The notes beneath the pieces are model-generated. The model was given only the letters and a program-made list of their open reading frames with translations, was not told the origin of the DNA and searched no databases. This document shows, in pieces, positions 26,940-37,451 of a DNA stretch of 43,511 bases. Every line of letters starts with the position of its first letter. The first letter of the stretch is position 1. This DNA is from Alphaproteobacteria bacterium (GTDB lineage: Bacteria; Pseudomonadota; Alphaproteobacteria; Sphingomonadales; Kordiimonadaceae): assembly GCA_013372925.1 (NCBI GenBank), contig JABXIV010000148.1, forward strand, positions 1 to 43,511. Reading direction: 5' to 3'. A program made the translations under genes and the position numbers.

Positions 26940-28145
26940 ATGGCTGCACCCCGTGCACGCACAATCATGTTCGGAACAATGGGTATCGTGCTGATTGCCT
27001 TTTTGGTGCTTGCCTTTAGGCCGGAACCAATAGCTATTGATGCGGGTACGGTCACGCGGGGCCCCATGCAAATGACCATTGCCGACGACGGGCGTACACG
27101 GGTGAAGGAACTTTATGTCGTGTCTGCGCCTAACGCAGGGCGTGTTCTGCGGCTGGAGCCCGAGGTGGGTGACAAGGTTGTAGCGGGTGAGACGTTGCTT
27201 GCAACTATGCTCCCTTCCGGACCCGCGTTTCTGGATGAAAGACGACAAAAGGAAGCCGAGGCTGCCGTTGAGGCTGCAAAGGCAGCACTTGAACTTGCCA
27301 AATCGGATGTTGCCCGGGTGGAGGCTGAGGTGGATTATGCCAAATCTGAAATCAAACGCACCGAGGCGCTGGTTGCCAGTGATACTGCAAGCCCTGCGGC
27401 TTTGGACAAAGCCAGATTGGCGTTCAGGACAGCAAGTGCACAACTTGAAACCGCGCGTTCCAGTGTGCGGGTGCGTCAGGCAGACCTTGCTGTGGCCGAG
27501 GCAGCCCTGATCGGCCCTGATCAGGTGAATGAAAATGGCAGCGGCGTTGTCGAGATCAGGGCGCCAATCACAGGGTCTGTTCTCACCCTTGTTCATGAAA
27601 GTGAAGGGGTAGTAAGTATCGGGACACCGCTTCTCGAACTTGGGAACCCTGAAGAGATTGAAATTGTTGCTGATTTCCTCTCACATCAGGCGGTGCAAGT
27701 GAAACCCGGTGCGCGGGTTATGATTGAGGGCTGGGGTGGAGAAACCCTGGAAGGTCATGTGCGCCTTGTTGAACCAAAAGGTTTTACCAAATATTCCGCT
27801 CTGGGGATTGAAGAGCAGCGCGTGAACATCATCATCGATTTTGATGGTTTGAACGGTACTGATCTGGGTCAGTTGGGGCATGGCTTCCGTGTTGAGCCGC
27901 GGATTGTGCTATGGGAGGAAGATAATATCCTTCAGGTGCCAACAAGTGCCTTGTTCCGTAAGGGTGATGGCTGGGCAGTTTTCAAGATTGAGGACGAAAC
28001 GGCAATCTTGGTCCCCCTGAATGTAGGCAAAATGAATGATACTTCAGCGCAGATTCTTGGCGGGCTTGCTGAGGGTGACGTTGTTGTTCTGCACCCCTCT
28101 GATAACCTGGAAGACGATATCGCTGTCAGGGTTCGTTCACAGTAA
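26940..28145 (+). CDS. HlyD/MacA-family efflux adaptor
   Basis: 'VVSAPNAGRVLRLEPEVGDKVVAGETLLATMLPS', long coiled coil, 'EIRAPITGSVLTLVHESEGVVSIGTPLLELGNPEEIEIVADF'. Start revised to ATG 26940 behind AGAGGG. Confidence 0.93.
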   Translation: MAAPRARTIMFGTMGIVLIAFLVLAFRPEPIAIDAGTVTRGPMQMTIADDGRTRVKELYVVSAPNAGRVLRLEPEVGDKVVAGETLLATMLPSGPAFLDERRQKEAEAAVEAAKAALELAKSDVARVEAEVDYAKSEIKRTEALVASDTASPAALDKARLAFRTASAQLETARSSVRVRQADLAVAEAALIGPDQVNENGSGVVEIRAPITGSVLTLVHESEGVVSIGTPLLELGNPEEIEIVADFLSHQAVQVKPGARVMIEGWGGETLEGHVRLVEPKGFTKYSALGIEEQRVNIIIDFDGLNGTDLGQLGHGFRVEPRIVLWEEDNILQVPTSALFRKGDGWAVFKIEDETAILVPLNVGKMNDTSAQILGGLAEGDVVVLHPSDNLEDDIAVRVRSQ

Positions 28146-28304
28146 TTTAGACTTTGCATGGCAAAATATGCGTCATCTGTTCTGGCGGTTGCGGCCAAGG
28201 CTTTATTGTCGTTGCTTTTTTCCGCTTGGAACCTATGATTTCCTTCTGTCAGGAAGCAGGGGCAAGTACTGGATCACAGTATTCGGCGTAAAAGGGGCCG
28301 TGGT

Positions 28305-29828
28305 TTGAGTAAAGGGTTCGCTAGTTCTATAGGTCGTGACTTAACGGCCGTGATGGATTCTATTGCGGAAGGTGTTGTTGTCAGGCGCGGCGATAAGGTC
28401 TTGTTTGTCAACGATGCCATGCGGCAATTGCTGGCGTTTGACGGCCCGAAAGAACAGCTTCTAACGGAATCCCTATCTGATTGGGTCCATGCAGATGACT
28501 GGGACCTGGTTGAAGAATATTATCGTCGCCGGATGGCAGAAGAGACTGTGCCAGACCATTACGAAGTTCGTATACTTCAGGTGAACGGCGGTGTACGCAA
28601 CTGTTTGATACGCGCCACACAGGTTATGTGGGAGGGCGAGCCTGCGGTTTCTGCCTCGGTCGTGGATATCACCAACCAGCGCGAGGCTGAGCAGGCCTAC
28701 GCACAATCTGAACAGAAATTCCGGAATATCTTCAATCTCACCCCTGAGGTGATGATTATCTCCAGTCTGAAGGACAGCCGGATCCTTGATGTGAACCCGG
28801 CTTTTCTTAATTTGTTCGGCCGCCGCCGGGACGACGTTATCGGCAAAACATCAGAAGAACTGGATATCTGGGCCGATTCGACTTTCCTTGGTCGTTTTGT
28901 AGAAGAATTGAAGATGACAGCGTCTATGACGGATGTGCCAACCACGGTAAAAACCCGTGGCAACCTGATCAGGCACTTCCGTCTTTTTGCCCAGAAGATC
29001 GAACGGGACGAGGAGCCTGTTCTACTGATGATAGGGCGGGACGTAACCGAAGACCTGCTGCAGGCGCAGGAATTGCAGCGTAGTAAAGATTCGGCCGAGC
29101 TTGCAAATCGCGCGAAATCGGAATTTTTGGCGAATATGAGCCACGAACTCAGAACACCCCTGAATGCCATCCTGGGATTTGCTGAAATCATCAAGGAAGA
29201 GATGATCGGGCCACTGGGTACGCCACGCTATGCGGAATATGCGAAAGATATTCACGAAAGCGGTACGCACCTGTTGTCGATCATCAATGATATTCTGGAC
29301 CTGTCGAAGGTGGAAGCGGGGCGGCTTGAGGCCTATCTTACCTGGATCGACCCAATCGAAAATCTGGAAATGTGCGTCAATCTGGTGCAGCAGCGGGCCC
29401 GCGAGGCCGATCTGGCACTGGATTATGCTTTTGACGAAGACATTCTGCTTGAAGCCGATGACCGGCTGATCAAGCAGATTGCGCTGAACCTGCTTTCCAA
29501 CTCCGTGAAGTTTACCGAGCCTGGCGGCAAGGTGCGGATCATGCTTGAGAAGACCGCAAATGGTGGCGTGTGTCTCAGTGTTGAAGATACAGGCATCGGC
29601 ATGACTGCGGAAGAAATCAAGATCGCCAAACGGCCCTTCGGTCAAGTTGATAGCAGCCTCAGTCGGCGCCATGAAGGGTCCGGGCTTGGCTTGCCTTTGA
29701 TTTCTGCTTTCGCTGAAAAACTGAATGCGACAATGACTATCGATAGCCAGCCCGGGGTTGGTACGCGCGTCAGTATTGTCTTCCCGCCGTTTAAAGTGCG
29801 GTCCAAGGAAAATCAGACTGAAGAATAG
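28305..29828 (+). CDS. PAS-domain sensor histidine kinase
   Basis: Two PAS-like regions, H-box '[27 protein letters not shown]', N-box 'LNLLSNSVKFTEPGG', G-boxes '[13 protein letters not shown]' and 'HEGSGLGLPLI'. TTG start uncertain; ATG 28353 possible. Confidence 0.95.
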   Translation: MSKGFASSIGRDLTAVMDSIAEGVVVRRGDKVLFVNDAMRQLLAFDGPKEQLLTESLSDWVHADDWDLVEEYYRRRMAEETVPDHYEVRILQVNGGVRNCLIRATQVMWEGEPAVSASVVDITNQREAEQAYAQSEQKFRNIFNLTPEVMIISSLKDSRILDVNPAFLNLFGRRRDDVIGKTSEELDIWADSTFLGRFVEELKMTASMTDVPTTVKTRGNLIRHFRLFAQKIERDEEPVLLMIGRDVTEDLLQAQELQRSKDSAELANRAKSEFLANMSHELRTPLNAILGFAEIIKEEMIGPLGTPRYAEYAKDIHESGTHLLSIINDILDLSKVEAGRLEAYLTWIDPIENLEMCVNLVQQRAREADLALDYAFDEDILLEADDRLIKQIALNLLSNSVKFTEPGGKVRIMLEKTANGGVCLSVEDTGIGMTAEEIKIAKRPFGQVDSSLSRRHEGSGLGLPLISAFAEKLNATMTIDSQPGVGTRVSIVFPPFKVRSKENQTEE

Positions 29829-29847
29829 CCGTTGGGCGTGAACAATA

Positions 29848-29885
29848 GGCCAGCGTGGTCGCTGGCCCATGGTGTTTATTTTTTG
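29848..29885. terminator. Candidate terminator between the convergent histidine kinase and purD genes
   Basis: GGCCAGCG-TGGT-CGCTGGCC, a perfect 8-bp stem. The T tract TTTATTTTTT begins about 7 nt after the stem, so termination is uncertain. Confidence 0.5.
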
Positions 29886-29887
29886 GC

Positions 29888-31168
29888 TTATTTGCCCTGT
29901 TCGCGGGCCACGGCACGCCAGCCGATATCGCGGCGACAGAAACCACCCGGCCAGTTCACTGTATCAACAGCTTCATAGGCGGTTTTCTGTGCTTCTGTGA
30001 CGGTGGAACCCATTGCTGTGACATTCAAAACACGGCCACCGTTCGCTACAAGAATGCCATCGTCCAGCTTGGTACCCGCATGGAAAATGGTGGCGCCGGT
30101 TTTGCGTTCAGCCGCTTTGATGCCGCTGATTTCATCCCCTTTGGCATAGCTGCCCGGGTAGCCTTTGGTTGCCATCACAACGGTGAGGGCCACTTCATCG
30201 CGCCATTCAACGTCACAACCATCCAGTTCGCCTTTAGCGCTTGCCACCAATAGCGGTACGAAATCTGATGTCATGCGCGACATCAACACCTGGCACTCCG
30301 GATCGCCGAAGCGTACATTATATTCAATCAGTTTTGGGCCTTCCGCAGTGATCATCAGCCCGGCAAAGAAAACGCCTTTGAAGGGATGACCCATATCAGC
30401 CATGGCTTTCACGGTTGGTTTGATGATCTCTTCCATCACGCGGGCGCACATGGCATCTGTCATCACGGGCGCGGGGCTATAGGCCCCCATGCCGCCAGTA
30501 TTTGGGCCTGTATCACCTTCGCCAACTGCCTTGTGGTCTTGTGCGGTGGCCAGCGGCAGGGTGTTTTCGCCGTCACACAGAACGAAGAAGCTGGCTTCCT
30601 CTCCAGTGAGGAACTCTTCAACCACAACTTCTGCGCCAGCTTCACCAAACGCACCGTCGAACATGTCGTCAATCGCGGCCAGCGCTTCCTCAACGGTCTG
30701 TGCAAGGATAACGCCCTTGCCTGCCGCCAAGCCATCGGCCTTGATCACGATCGGTGCGCCCTGTTTTTCAACATAGGCTTTGGCGTCTGCGGCGTTGTCG
30801 AATCTGCCGTAGGCAGCGGTAGGGATGTTATACTTGGCGCAAACGTCCTTCGTGAATCCTTTGGAGCCTTCAAGCTGCGCAGCGCCAGCTGTTGGGCCAA
30901 AGGCAAGAATGTCTGCGTCTGTCAGCGCGTCAACAAGGCCAATCACAAGTGGGTCCTCAGGGCCAACCACGACAAAATCGATCGCCATTTCTGTGCAGAA
31001 TTCGATAACCGCAGCATGATCACTGGCATCAAGCGAAACACAGGCTGCCACATCTGCAATGCCACCATTGCCCGGTGCACAGTAAAGCGTGTCAACGAGA
31101 GGGCTTTGGGCAATTTTCCAGCAGAGGGCATGTTCACGGCCGCCTGAGCCGATGACGAGAATATTCAT
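29888..31168 (-). CDS. purD: Phosphoribosylamine--glycine ligase
   Basis: '[39 protein letters not shown]', '[20 protein letters not shown]', '[17 protein letters not shown]'. Start revised to ATG 31168; the ORF track extends to 31765. Confidence 0.98.
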   Translation of the reverse strand: MNILVIGSGGREHALCWKIAQSPLVDTLYCAPGNGGIADVAACVSLDASDHAAVIEFCTEMAIDFVVVGPEDPLVIGLVDALTDADILAFGPTAGAAQLEGSKGFTKDVCAKYNIPTAAYGRFDNAADAKAYVEKQGAPIVIKADGLAAGKGVILAQTVEEALAAIDDMFDGAFGEAGAEVVVEEFLTGEEASFFVLCDGENTLPLATAQDHKAVGEGDTGPNTGGMGAYSPAPVMTDAMCARVMEEIIKPTVKAMADMGHPFKGVFFAGLMITAEGPKLIEYNVRFGDPECQVLMSRMTSDFVPLLVASAKGELDGCDVEWRDEVALTVVMATKGYPGSYAKGDEISGIKAAERKTGATIFHAGTKLDDGILVANGGRVLNVTAMGSTVTEAQKTAYEAVDTVNWPGGFCRRDIGWRAVAREQGK

Positions 31169-31289
31169 TTTCTCTCCAGTCATATGATGGTTGCTTGAAG
31201 GCTGCCCCCTTGTATCATAGGTTCCGATGCACTCAAGCCTGAACTGGGGTAAAAGAGTCTTCAAAGACCATATAGGGAGCATTTCGACG

Positions 31290-32762
31290 ATGTCGAATGG
31301 TGACGAAACCGGCGAAAGCGCCTCTGGCGCACGCAATCTGTTTGAATATACCGTCTCGGAACTGTCGGGCGCGCTCAAGCGTTCGGTCGAGGACCAGTTC
31401 GGGTATGTGCGTGTGCGGGCTGAGCTTTCGGGCGTAAAGCGGGCGGCGTCCGGGCATGTGTATTTCGCTCTCAAGGATGATAAATCGGTGTTGGACGGCG
31501 TGTGTTGGCGGGGTAGCGCGCAGCGCCTTGCTTTTGTGCCCGAAGATGGCCTTGAAGTGATCTGTTCCGGCAAGTTGACCACATACCCTGCGCGATCGAA
31601 ATACCAGATGGTGGTGGACCATATGGAGCCGGCCGGTGCGGGCGCCCTGATGGCACTGCTGGAGGAGCGCAAGAAAAAGCTGGCCGCAGAAGGGTTGTTT
31701 GACCCGGCACGCAAAAAGCCAATCCCGTTTTTGCCGCAGGTGATCGGTGTCGTCACATCCCCCACCGGGGCTGTGATCAGGGATATTCTGCATCGCCTGA
31801 ACGACCGTTTCCCCCGGCATGTAATTGTTTGGCCTGTTCAAGTGCAGGGTGAAAGGGCTGCGGGGCAGGTTGCAGAAGCGATCAACGGGTTCAATGCCAT
31901 TGACGGAACCACAGGCGTGCCGCGGCCGGCCCTGTTGATTGTCGCACGTGGCGGTGGATCAATCGAAGACCTGTGGGCTTTCAATGAAGAAGTTGTTGTG
32001 CGCGCTGCTGCGGCAAGTGACATACCGCTGATTTCCGCAGTGGGACACGAAACTGATACCACGCTTATCGATTATGTGTCCGACTTACGTGCGCCCACCC
32101 CAACTGGCGCAGCTGAAAAAGCCGTGCCCGTGCGGGAAGACCTGCGTTTTACTGTCGCTGATCTTGGCAGGCGTTTGGCCGGCCTCAAGGTCTCCATGTT
32201 GCGAGACAGGGAAGAACGGTTGCGCGGGCTTGCGCGCGGTCTGCCAAGCCCGAAAGATATTCTTGGGTTGGCGCAGCAGCGGTTCGATGACCTGTCTGAT
32301 CGTTTGCCACGCGGCTTGGTGGCAGCAGTGCAGCAGAAATCTATCCAGCTAAACCGCCTGATGGGCGGCTTGAGTGCAGGGCGGCTGAGGCAGCTTGTCT
32401 CTTTCCGAGCCAAGGAGCTGGATGGCGCATCCCGCAGGCTTAATCCCGCTTACCAGCGTAAGCTTGAAGACTTGGGGTCACGCCTTGCAGCAAGCGGCAG
32501 GATGCTTGAAAGCCTCTCGTATGAGCGGGTTCTGGACCGGGGGTATGCCCTGGTGGAGGGCAAGGACGGTAAGCCGATTTCCAAGGCGGCAAGCCTTGCT
32601 GCGGGGGATCAGGTTTCTGTGCGATTTGCTGACGGTACCAGCGACATGAAAGTGTTAGGTGAAGGGACATCTGAGCCCAAAGTTCAGCCGAAGCCCTTGC
32701 CCAAAAAGACAGCGAAGAAAGCCACCAAACCAGCAGACGATAGGCAGGGATCGCTTTTATAG
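31290..32762 (+). CDS. xseA: Exodeoxyribonuclease VII large subunit
   Basis: '[58 protein letters not shown]', '[22 protein letters not shown]', '[33 protein letters not shown]'. Start revised to ATG 31290. Confidence 0.98.
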   Translation: MSNGDETGESASGARNLFEYTVSELSGALKRSVEDQFGYVRVRAELSGVKRAASGHVYFALKDDKSVLDGVCWRGSAQRLAFVPEDGLEVICSGKLTTYPARSKYQMVVDHMEPAGAGALMALLEERKKKLAAEGLFDPARKKPIPFLPQVIGVVTSPTGAVIRDILHRLNDRFPRHVIVWPVQVQGERAAGQVAEAINGFNAIDGTTGVPRPALLIVARGGGSIEDLWAFNEEVVVRAAAASDIPLISAVGHETDTTLIDYVSDLRAPTPTGAAEKAVPVREDLRFTVADLGRRLAGLKVSMLRDREERLRGLARGLPSPKDILGLAQQRFDDLSDRLPRGLVAAVQQKSIQLNRLMGGLSAGRLRQLVSFRAKELDGASRRLNPAYQRKLEDLGSRLAASGRMLESLSYERVLDRGYALVEGKDGKPISKAASLAAGDQVSVRFADGTSDMKVLGEGTSEPKVQPKPLPKKTAKKATKPADDRQGSLL

Positions 32763-32817
32763 GGAAATGGCAGGGGTCGCCCCAATTTTGCCCCCTTCCG
32801 AGAGGAAACAGATACAT

Positions 32818-33642
32818 ATGATCAAGATGTTACAAATTCTGTTCGCGTTTGGGCTGTCCTGCCTGATGATTGCCTCTGGCTCGCAGGCTGTTGACCTTGG
32901 GGGAAGTCTTACCCAGGGCGGTATGGTTTGGGGGCAGGTTGCACCCGGCAGTGAAATCAGCTTGAATGGCCAGCCTGTAAAGGTAGGGCCTGAAGGGCAT
33001 TTCGTTTTTGGGTTTGGGCGCGATGAAGGGCCAACAGCATCCCTGGTTATCTTGCACCGGGACGGTAAGCGCGAAGAGCGAACGCTTAATATCTCAGCGC
33101 GGGAATTCGATATCGAGCGGGTGAACGGCCTGCCACCAAAAACGGTTACGCCGCCACCAGAATGGCGCGACCGTAGGAAGGTGGAAACCGGTAAGGTGCG
33201 TGAAGCACGGAGCCATCTGGCAGATAACCTGCATTGGTCGCGCGGGTTTGTAAAACCTGCCGAAGGGCGATTTTCTGGTTTTTACGGCAGCCAGCGGATA
33301 TTGAACGGCAAGCCCAGAAGCCCGCACTATGGGCTGGATATAGCGGGCCCAACGGGCACGCCAATTTACGCACCGGCTGGCGGTGTTGTGCGGTTGGCCG
33401 TGCCGGATTTCTTGCTTGAAGGCGGGATCGTTATTATTGATCACGGTTTCGGTGTGACCTCAACATTGTTTCATATGAACAGTGTTGACGTTGAAGAGGG
33501 TAGCTGGATTCATCAGGGTGACAAGATTGGCACAATAGGCGCGACAGGCCGGGCAAGCGGCCCACATGTGGACTGGCGTGTGAATTGGCAGAATGTCCGA
33601 CTGGATCCAAAGCTACTGATAGGCGACAGCAATAAAGGATAA
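32818..33642 (+). CDS. M23-family metallopeptidase (LytM/peptidoglycan endopeptidase), secreted
   Basis: 'PHYGLDIAGPTGTPIYAPAGGVVRLA', 'IVIIDHGFGVTSTLFHMNS' and 'GPHVDWRVNWQ' give H/D/HxD. Signal peptide present. Start revised to ATG 32818. Confidence 0.95.
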   Translation: MIKMLQILFAFGLSCLMIASGSQAVDLGGSLTQGGMVWGQVAPGSEISLNGQPVKVGPEGHFVFGFGRDEGPTASLVILHRDGKREERTLNISAREFDIERVNGLPPKTVTPPPEWRDRRKVETGKVREARSHLADNLHWSRGFVKPAEGRFSGFYGSQRILNGKPRSPHYGLDIAGPTGTPIYAPAGGVVRLAVPDFLLEGGIVIIDHGFGVTSTLFHMNSVDVEEGSWIHQGDKIGTIGATGRASGPHVDWRVNWQNVRLDPKLLIGDSNKG

Positions 33643-33646
33643 AAAA

Positions 33647-34324
33647 ATGAAGAAATTAATTGGTGCCTTTGCACTGACACTTGCGTTAGCGCCGGCCTCA
33701 TTAGCGCAGGAAAGCGCCCTTGAATTTGACGGCTATGTGGGACTGGCGAGTGATTTTCGTGACCGTGGGTTAAGCCTTTCGGCAAAAGACCCGGTGTTTG
33801 TGGCATCTGTCGGCGCGTTTCACGAGAACGGCCTTTATGGCGGGATCGTTGGCGCTTATCTGGGCGAGGACGGCATTGGTGACGCCAAGGCCGAATTCTA
33901 TGCCGGATACCAGATGGACCGTGGTGATTATATCTACGATTTCTCAGTGGAGCTGGATAGCTATCATGGCGACACAAGCAAGTATTTCCCTGAGTTCAAG
34001 GCGACTGTAGCGCGTGATTTCGGGCTGGCGTTCATTCGTGGCGGCGCCGCATATTCGCCCGATGGCCGCTGGAGCGATCCTGACAGGGACAGCTTCTATC
34101 TATATACCGATCTTGAGGTGCCTGTGCCGAACATGCCTGAGCTGACCATCATCAGCCGTCTTGGGTATGACATGCGCCAGGACCGTACCAACGTGTGGGA
34201 CTGGGGTATTGGCGTAAGCGTATTTATTAATCAGATTGAACTTAGCGTTATGTATGAAGATAGCGGCCGTGACAGCGATATGGGTACGGGCGCAATCGTC
34301 GCCGGGGCGCGGTTTTACTTCTAG
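33647..34324 (+). CDS. TorF-family putative porin / outer-membrane protein
   Basis: Signal peptide '[21 protein letters not shown]'. '[48 protein letters not shown]...EFYAGYQ'. C-terminal Phe. Confidence 0.85.
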   Translation: MKKLIGAFALTLALAPASLAQESALEFDGYVGLASDFRDRGLSLSAKDPVFVASVGAFHENGLYGGIVGAYLGEDGIGDAKAEFYAGYQMDRGDYIYDFSVELDSYHGDTSKYFPEFKATVARDFGLAFIRGGAAYSPDGRWSDPDRDSFYLYTDLEVPVPNMPELTIISRLGYDMRQDRTNVWDWGIGVSVFINQIELSVMYEDSGRDSDMGTGAIVAGARFYF

Positions 34325-36462
34325 TCAGCAGCCTTGGGTGTGATGTGCGGCAGGGTGCGTGCGGCAGGGAACAGCATTGTTACTGTCGTGCCCACGCCCT
34401 TCTCGGATGCAAGTTCAAGCATACCGCCATGCAATTCCATAAGGCTTTTTACGAGGGGAAGGCCAAGGCCCGTACCTTCGTGGCTGCGTGTCATTGTGGA
34501 GCCTGCCTGACCGAAGGGCGTGAGGGCAACTTCCAGCTCTTCCGCAGTCATGCCTATGCCGTTATCCCTAACCTTCACAACAATGCTGCCTGCCTGGTTT
34601 ACTTCAGCGTCCAACTGAATGGTGCCATCGCGGTTGGTGAACTTGACGGCATTGCCGACAACATTCAGCAGGATTTGTTTAAACAGGCGTCTGTCGCCAT
34701 GCAGGATTGGGAGATCTGCAGGACACTGAAGGGTGATTTTGACATTTTTTGCGCTGGCTCTTGGGGTCATCAGCGTTGAAATATCATCAAACAAGTCGGC
34801 AATATTGATGGGTTGCTCTTTAAGGATCAACCGACCCGATTCCACTTTCGACAGGTCCAGAATATCGTTGATGATGTCGAGAAGCAGTTTGCCGCTTTCA
34901 TTGATATGGCCGACATATTCGTCGTATTGTGGGGCACCCAGCTTTCCGAAAACCTGATGCTCCATCATTTCCGAGAACCCCAGAATGGCGTTCAGCGGAG
35001 TCCTCAGTTCGTGGCTCATGTTTGCCAGGAATTCCGATTTTGCCTGATTAGCCATTTCTGCTTGCTGCATGCTGCGTTTGAGCGCGCGATTGTGCCGCTG
35101 CTGCATCATCAAGAGCACGATTGCGCCAACTGCGATAAGGGCGGCAAGGGCAATCGCCAGTCGGGTATAGGCTTGTTGGGCCTCTTCAAGGGCGGCCTCA
35201 GCCCGCTGTTTGGCAAGCATGGTTTCCAGGCTTGAACGCAGGTCCGTGATACTGCTTTGAAACTGTTCGAATTGGCTGTTTAACAGTTCCCTGCGTGCTT
35301 CATTTAGCAGTTCAAACGCCTCTGCATATTTGCCTTCTGCTTGTAGGATATAGGCAGAAGCCAGCATGTTGCTGCCGTGGTTTTCATCGAGTTGATAGTC
35401 AGGATGTTCCTTATAGAAGCTTTGCACCTTGTCCTGATAGAAACGGGCTTTTTCGGCGTCACCCAAGCGGGCATAGCTAACTGTCAGCAAGTCATAGAAG
35501 GCGATGTTGAAGCCAGGCTCACTGGAGAAAGAGGCTAGGGCTTCATTCGCTAGGTCAATGCTTTCCTGATAGTTTTCTTCATCATATGCAATCCAGGCTA
35601 GCCCGAATAATACATAATATCGGCCCGTATCACGTCCGGTTTGCTCAATAACTTCACCAAGACCCCGATAGAATTTCTTGGCAAGGTCATTTTCTTTCAG
35701 GTTGTTCAATGTAGATGCAATATTGAAAAGGGCGGACTCGCGGTCAAAGGCAATGCCTTCTTGTTCTGCTATTTCAAGGGCTTTGCTATAATTTTCAATT
35801 GTTGCATCGATTTCATCGACGCCAGAATAGGTATAGGCCAACGTCAGGTAGGCCAGCATGCGCATGCGGTTGCCGCGCCGTGTATCTGGCAATGTCAGAA
35901 CGGCTTGCGACATGGTGGACAAGCCTTCAAGGAAGTTGCCTAGTTCAGGACCAAGGATCGCCATTGAGGCTTCTGTAAAGAAGACGCCGAGCGGGTCACG
36001 AATGTCTTCAGCAAATTTTCGGGTAGCTTCAATTTTGTCCCGGGCTGCAAACAGCTCTCCCGACAAGGACAGGAACGTCGCCTCTGCTAGATCGCCATAA
36101 ATTTTAAGCTCGTTATCGCCCAGTTTTTTGGCCAGAGCTATGGCCTCCTGCGAAGCCCATTCAAGATCGGCAGGGTCTGCAACGTCCACATAGTGGAAAA
36201 TCAATTCCTTGAGAATTTCAGCTTTGTCACCAGGAGGCAGGTCTTTTTCTAACCTGCTTTTCAGAAGGGCGATATGAAGATGAGCGTCTGCCGATTTAGC
36301 TGCAACGATTTCGGGCAGGATTTCCAAGGCTTTGGTTCGCGCTTCCGTGCTAAGTTTGCTCGTGGCAAAACCCGCAGCCGAGAAGGCAAACGCGCCAAAA
36401 ATGACAACCAGCAAAGCTCTAAAGGCTCGCCCCAGCCAAGATTTCAGGATCAGATTGCTCAT
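34321..36462 (-). CDS. TPR-repeat sensor histidine kinase
   Basis: N-terminal hydrophobic segment, TPR-like repeats, TM '[21 protein letters not shown]', H-box '[27 protein letters not shown]', G-boxes '[13 protein letters not shown]' and '[11 protein letters not shown]'. Confidence 0.94.
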   Translation of the reverse strand: MSNLILKSWLGRAFRALLVVIFGAFAFSAAGFATSKLSTEARTKALEILPEIVAAKSADAHLHIALLKSRLEKDLPPGDKAEILKELIFHYVDVADPADLEWASQEAIALAKKLGDNELKIYGDLAEATFLSLSGELFAARDKIEATRKFAEDIRDPLGVFFTEASMAILGPELGNFLEGLSTMSQAVLTLPDTRRGNRMRMLAYLTLAYTYSGVDEIDATIENYSKALEIAEQEGIAFDRESALFNIASTLNNLKENDLAKKFYRGLGEVIEQTGRDTGRYYVLFGLAWIAYDEENYQESIDLANEALASFSSEPGFNIAFYDLLTVSYARLGDAEKARFYQDKVQSFYKEHPDYQLDENHGSNMLASAYILQAEGKYAEAFELLNEARRELLNSQFEQFQSSITDLRSSLETMLAKQRAEAALEEAQQAYTRLAIALAALIAVGAIVLLMMQQRHNRALKRSMQQAEMANQAKSEFLANMSHELRTPLNAILGFSEMMEHQVFGKLGAPQYDEYVGHINESGKLLLDIINDILDLSKVESGRLILKEQPINIADLFDDISTLMTPRASAKNVKITLQCPADLPILHGDRRLFKQILLNVVGNAVKFTNRDGTIQLDAEVNQAGSIVVKVRDNGIGMTAEELEVALTPFGQAGSTMTRSHEGTGLGLPLVKSLMELHGGMLELASEKGVGTTVTMLFPAARTLPHITPKAAD

Positions 36463-36566
36463 CCAGAACCAGCTTCCTCACACACCCCACGTGTCTTTTA
36501 CAAAATTACGCAGAAAAAGGAAATCTATGGTTAACACTTAAGTTAAAAAATAAATTTTATGATGAT

Positions 36567-37445
36567 CTAGGCGGCGACATGACGCCAGTGCGTTAACGCC
36601 GGTTCAACCCTGTCCATGATAGCGCTGCGAAGCGCCGGATTACTGGCGACGATATGGTCATGTAGTGGCTGTTTTCTATTGAACAAAAGGCCACGGCCTG
36701 TGCCTGTTGTCAAAATCCCTCCGGCTTCTGACAGAATAAGATCTGCCGCCGCAACATCCCAGTCATTCTTGGGGCGTAGCGTGACACAGCAATCGAACTG
36801 GGCATCTGCAATTTGGCATATCCTCAGGGCAATAGAGTTCGCCTGTTCCGTATACATGCTTTTGGGCCAAGGTTCTGGCCACAATTTCTCTGACTTGAAT
36901 GCGCATGGGTCACCCATCATGCGGGCGGCGGCTATGTCGGCCTGTTCACTCACCCCGATGGGCTCGCCATTTTTGGTTGCGCCTTTGCCTTCCTCAGCAA
37001 AATAGAAGGCGTTTTTGGCAGGTGCATAAAATGCGGCAACGATCGGCTTCTGGTCTTGAACCAGCGCAACGGAAATACCCCAGTCATCACCGTTCCTGAG
37101 GAAAGCGCGGGTGCCGTCAATCGGATCAACAACCCACAAGCGGCCACAGCGCAGGCGTTCGGGGTGATCTTCTGTTTCCTCTGACAGCCAGCCGTAACCG
37201 GTGCGATTTTGCATCAAGGTCGTGCGCAGGAATTCATCAACGGCAAGGTCGGCTTCAGATACCGGATTGTTTGGGGATTTGTCCCAAGCTTCCACGTCGC
37301 GCGAAAAATAGGAAAGGGCGATCCGCCCGGCCTCTTTGGTTACAGAGCGGATCAGGCGGGCATCTTCCGAGCGGTCCCACGGGCAAGTGTCTTCGTCAAA
37401 AGCTTCTTCAGAATTGCTCACGCTATATTCCTGTTTGGCCCCCAA
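36567..37445 (-). CDS. cysQ: Inositol monophosphatase family, 3'(2'),5'-bisphosphate nucleotidase-like
   Basis: 'GYGWLSEETEDHPERL', 'LWVVDPIDGTRAFLRNGDDWGISVALVQ' and 'DWDVAAADLILSEAGG' are IMPase motifs. Confidence 0.9.
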   Translation of the reverse strand: MGAKQEYSVSNSEEAFDEDTCPWDRSEDARLIRSVTKEAGRIALSYFSRDVEAWDKSPNNPVSEADLAVDEFLRTTLMQNRTGYGWLSEETEDHPERLRCGRLWVVDPIDGTRAFLRNGDDWGISVALVQDQKPIVAAFYAPAKNAFYFAEEGKGATKNGEPIGVSEQADIAAARMMGDPCAFKSEKLWPEPWPKSMYTEQANSIALRICQIADAQFDCCVTLRPKNDWDVAAADLILSEAGGILTTGTGRGLLFNRKQPLHDHIVASNPALRSAIMDRVEPALTHWRHVAA

Positions 37446-37451
37446 GAAGCA

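Noticed and set aside
30386-31147. 253-aa plus-strand ORF across purD
   Set aside because: Codon-aligned antisense shadow; purD itself is unambiguous.
31169-31765. N-terminal extension of the purD ORF ('[16 protein letters not shown]...')
   Set aside because: PurD starts naturally at [14 protein letters not shown] (31168). The extension runs antisense into xseA coding sequence.
36531-36546. TTAA-rich cluster upstream of the TPR kinase as a CtrA-type site
   Set aside because: The TTAA copies are spaced N3, N1 or N8, not the N7 of the CtrA consensus, in AT-rich sequence.
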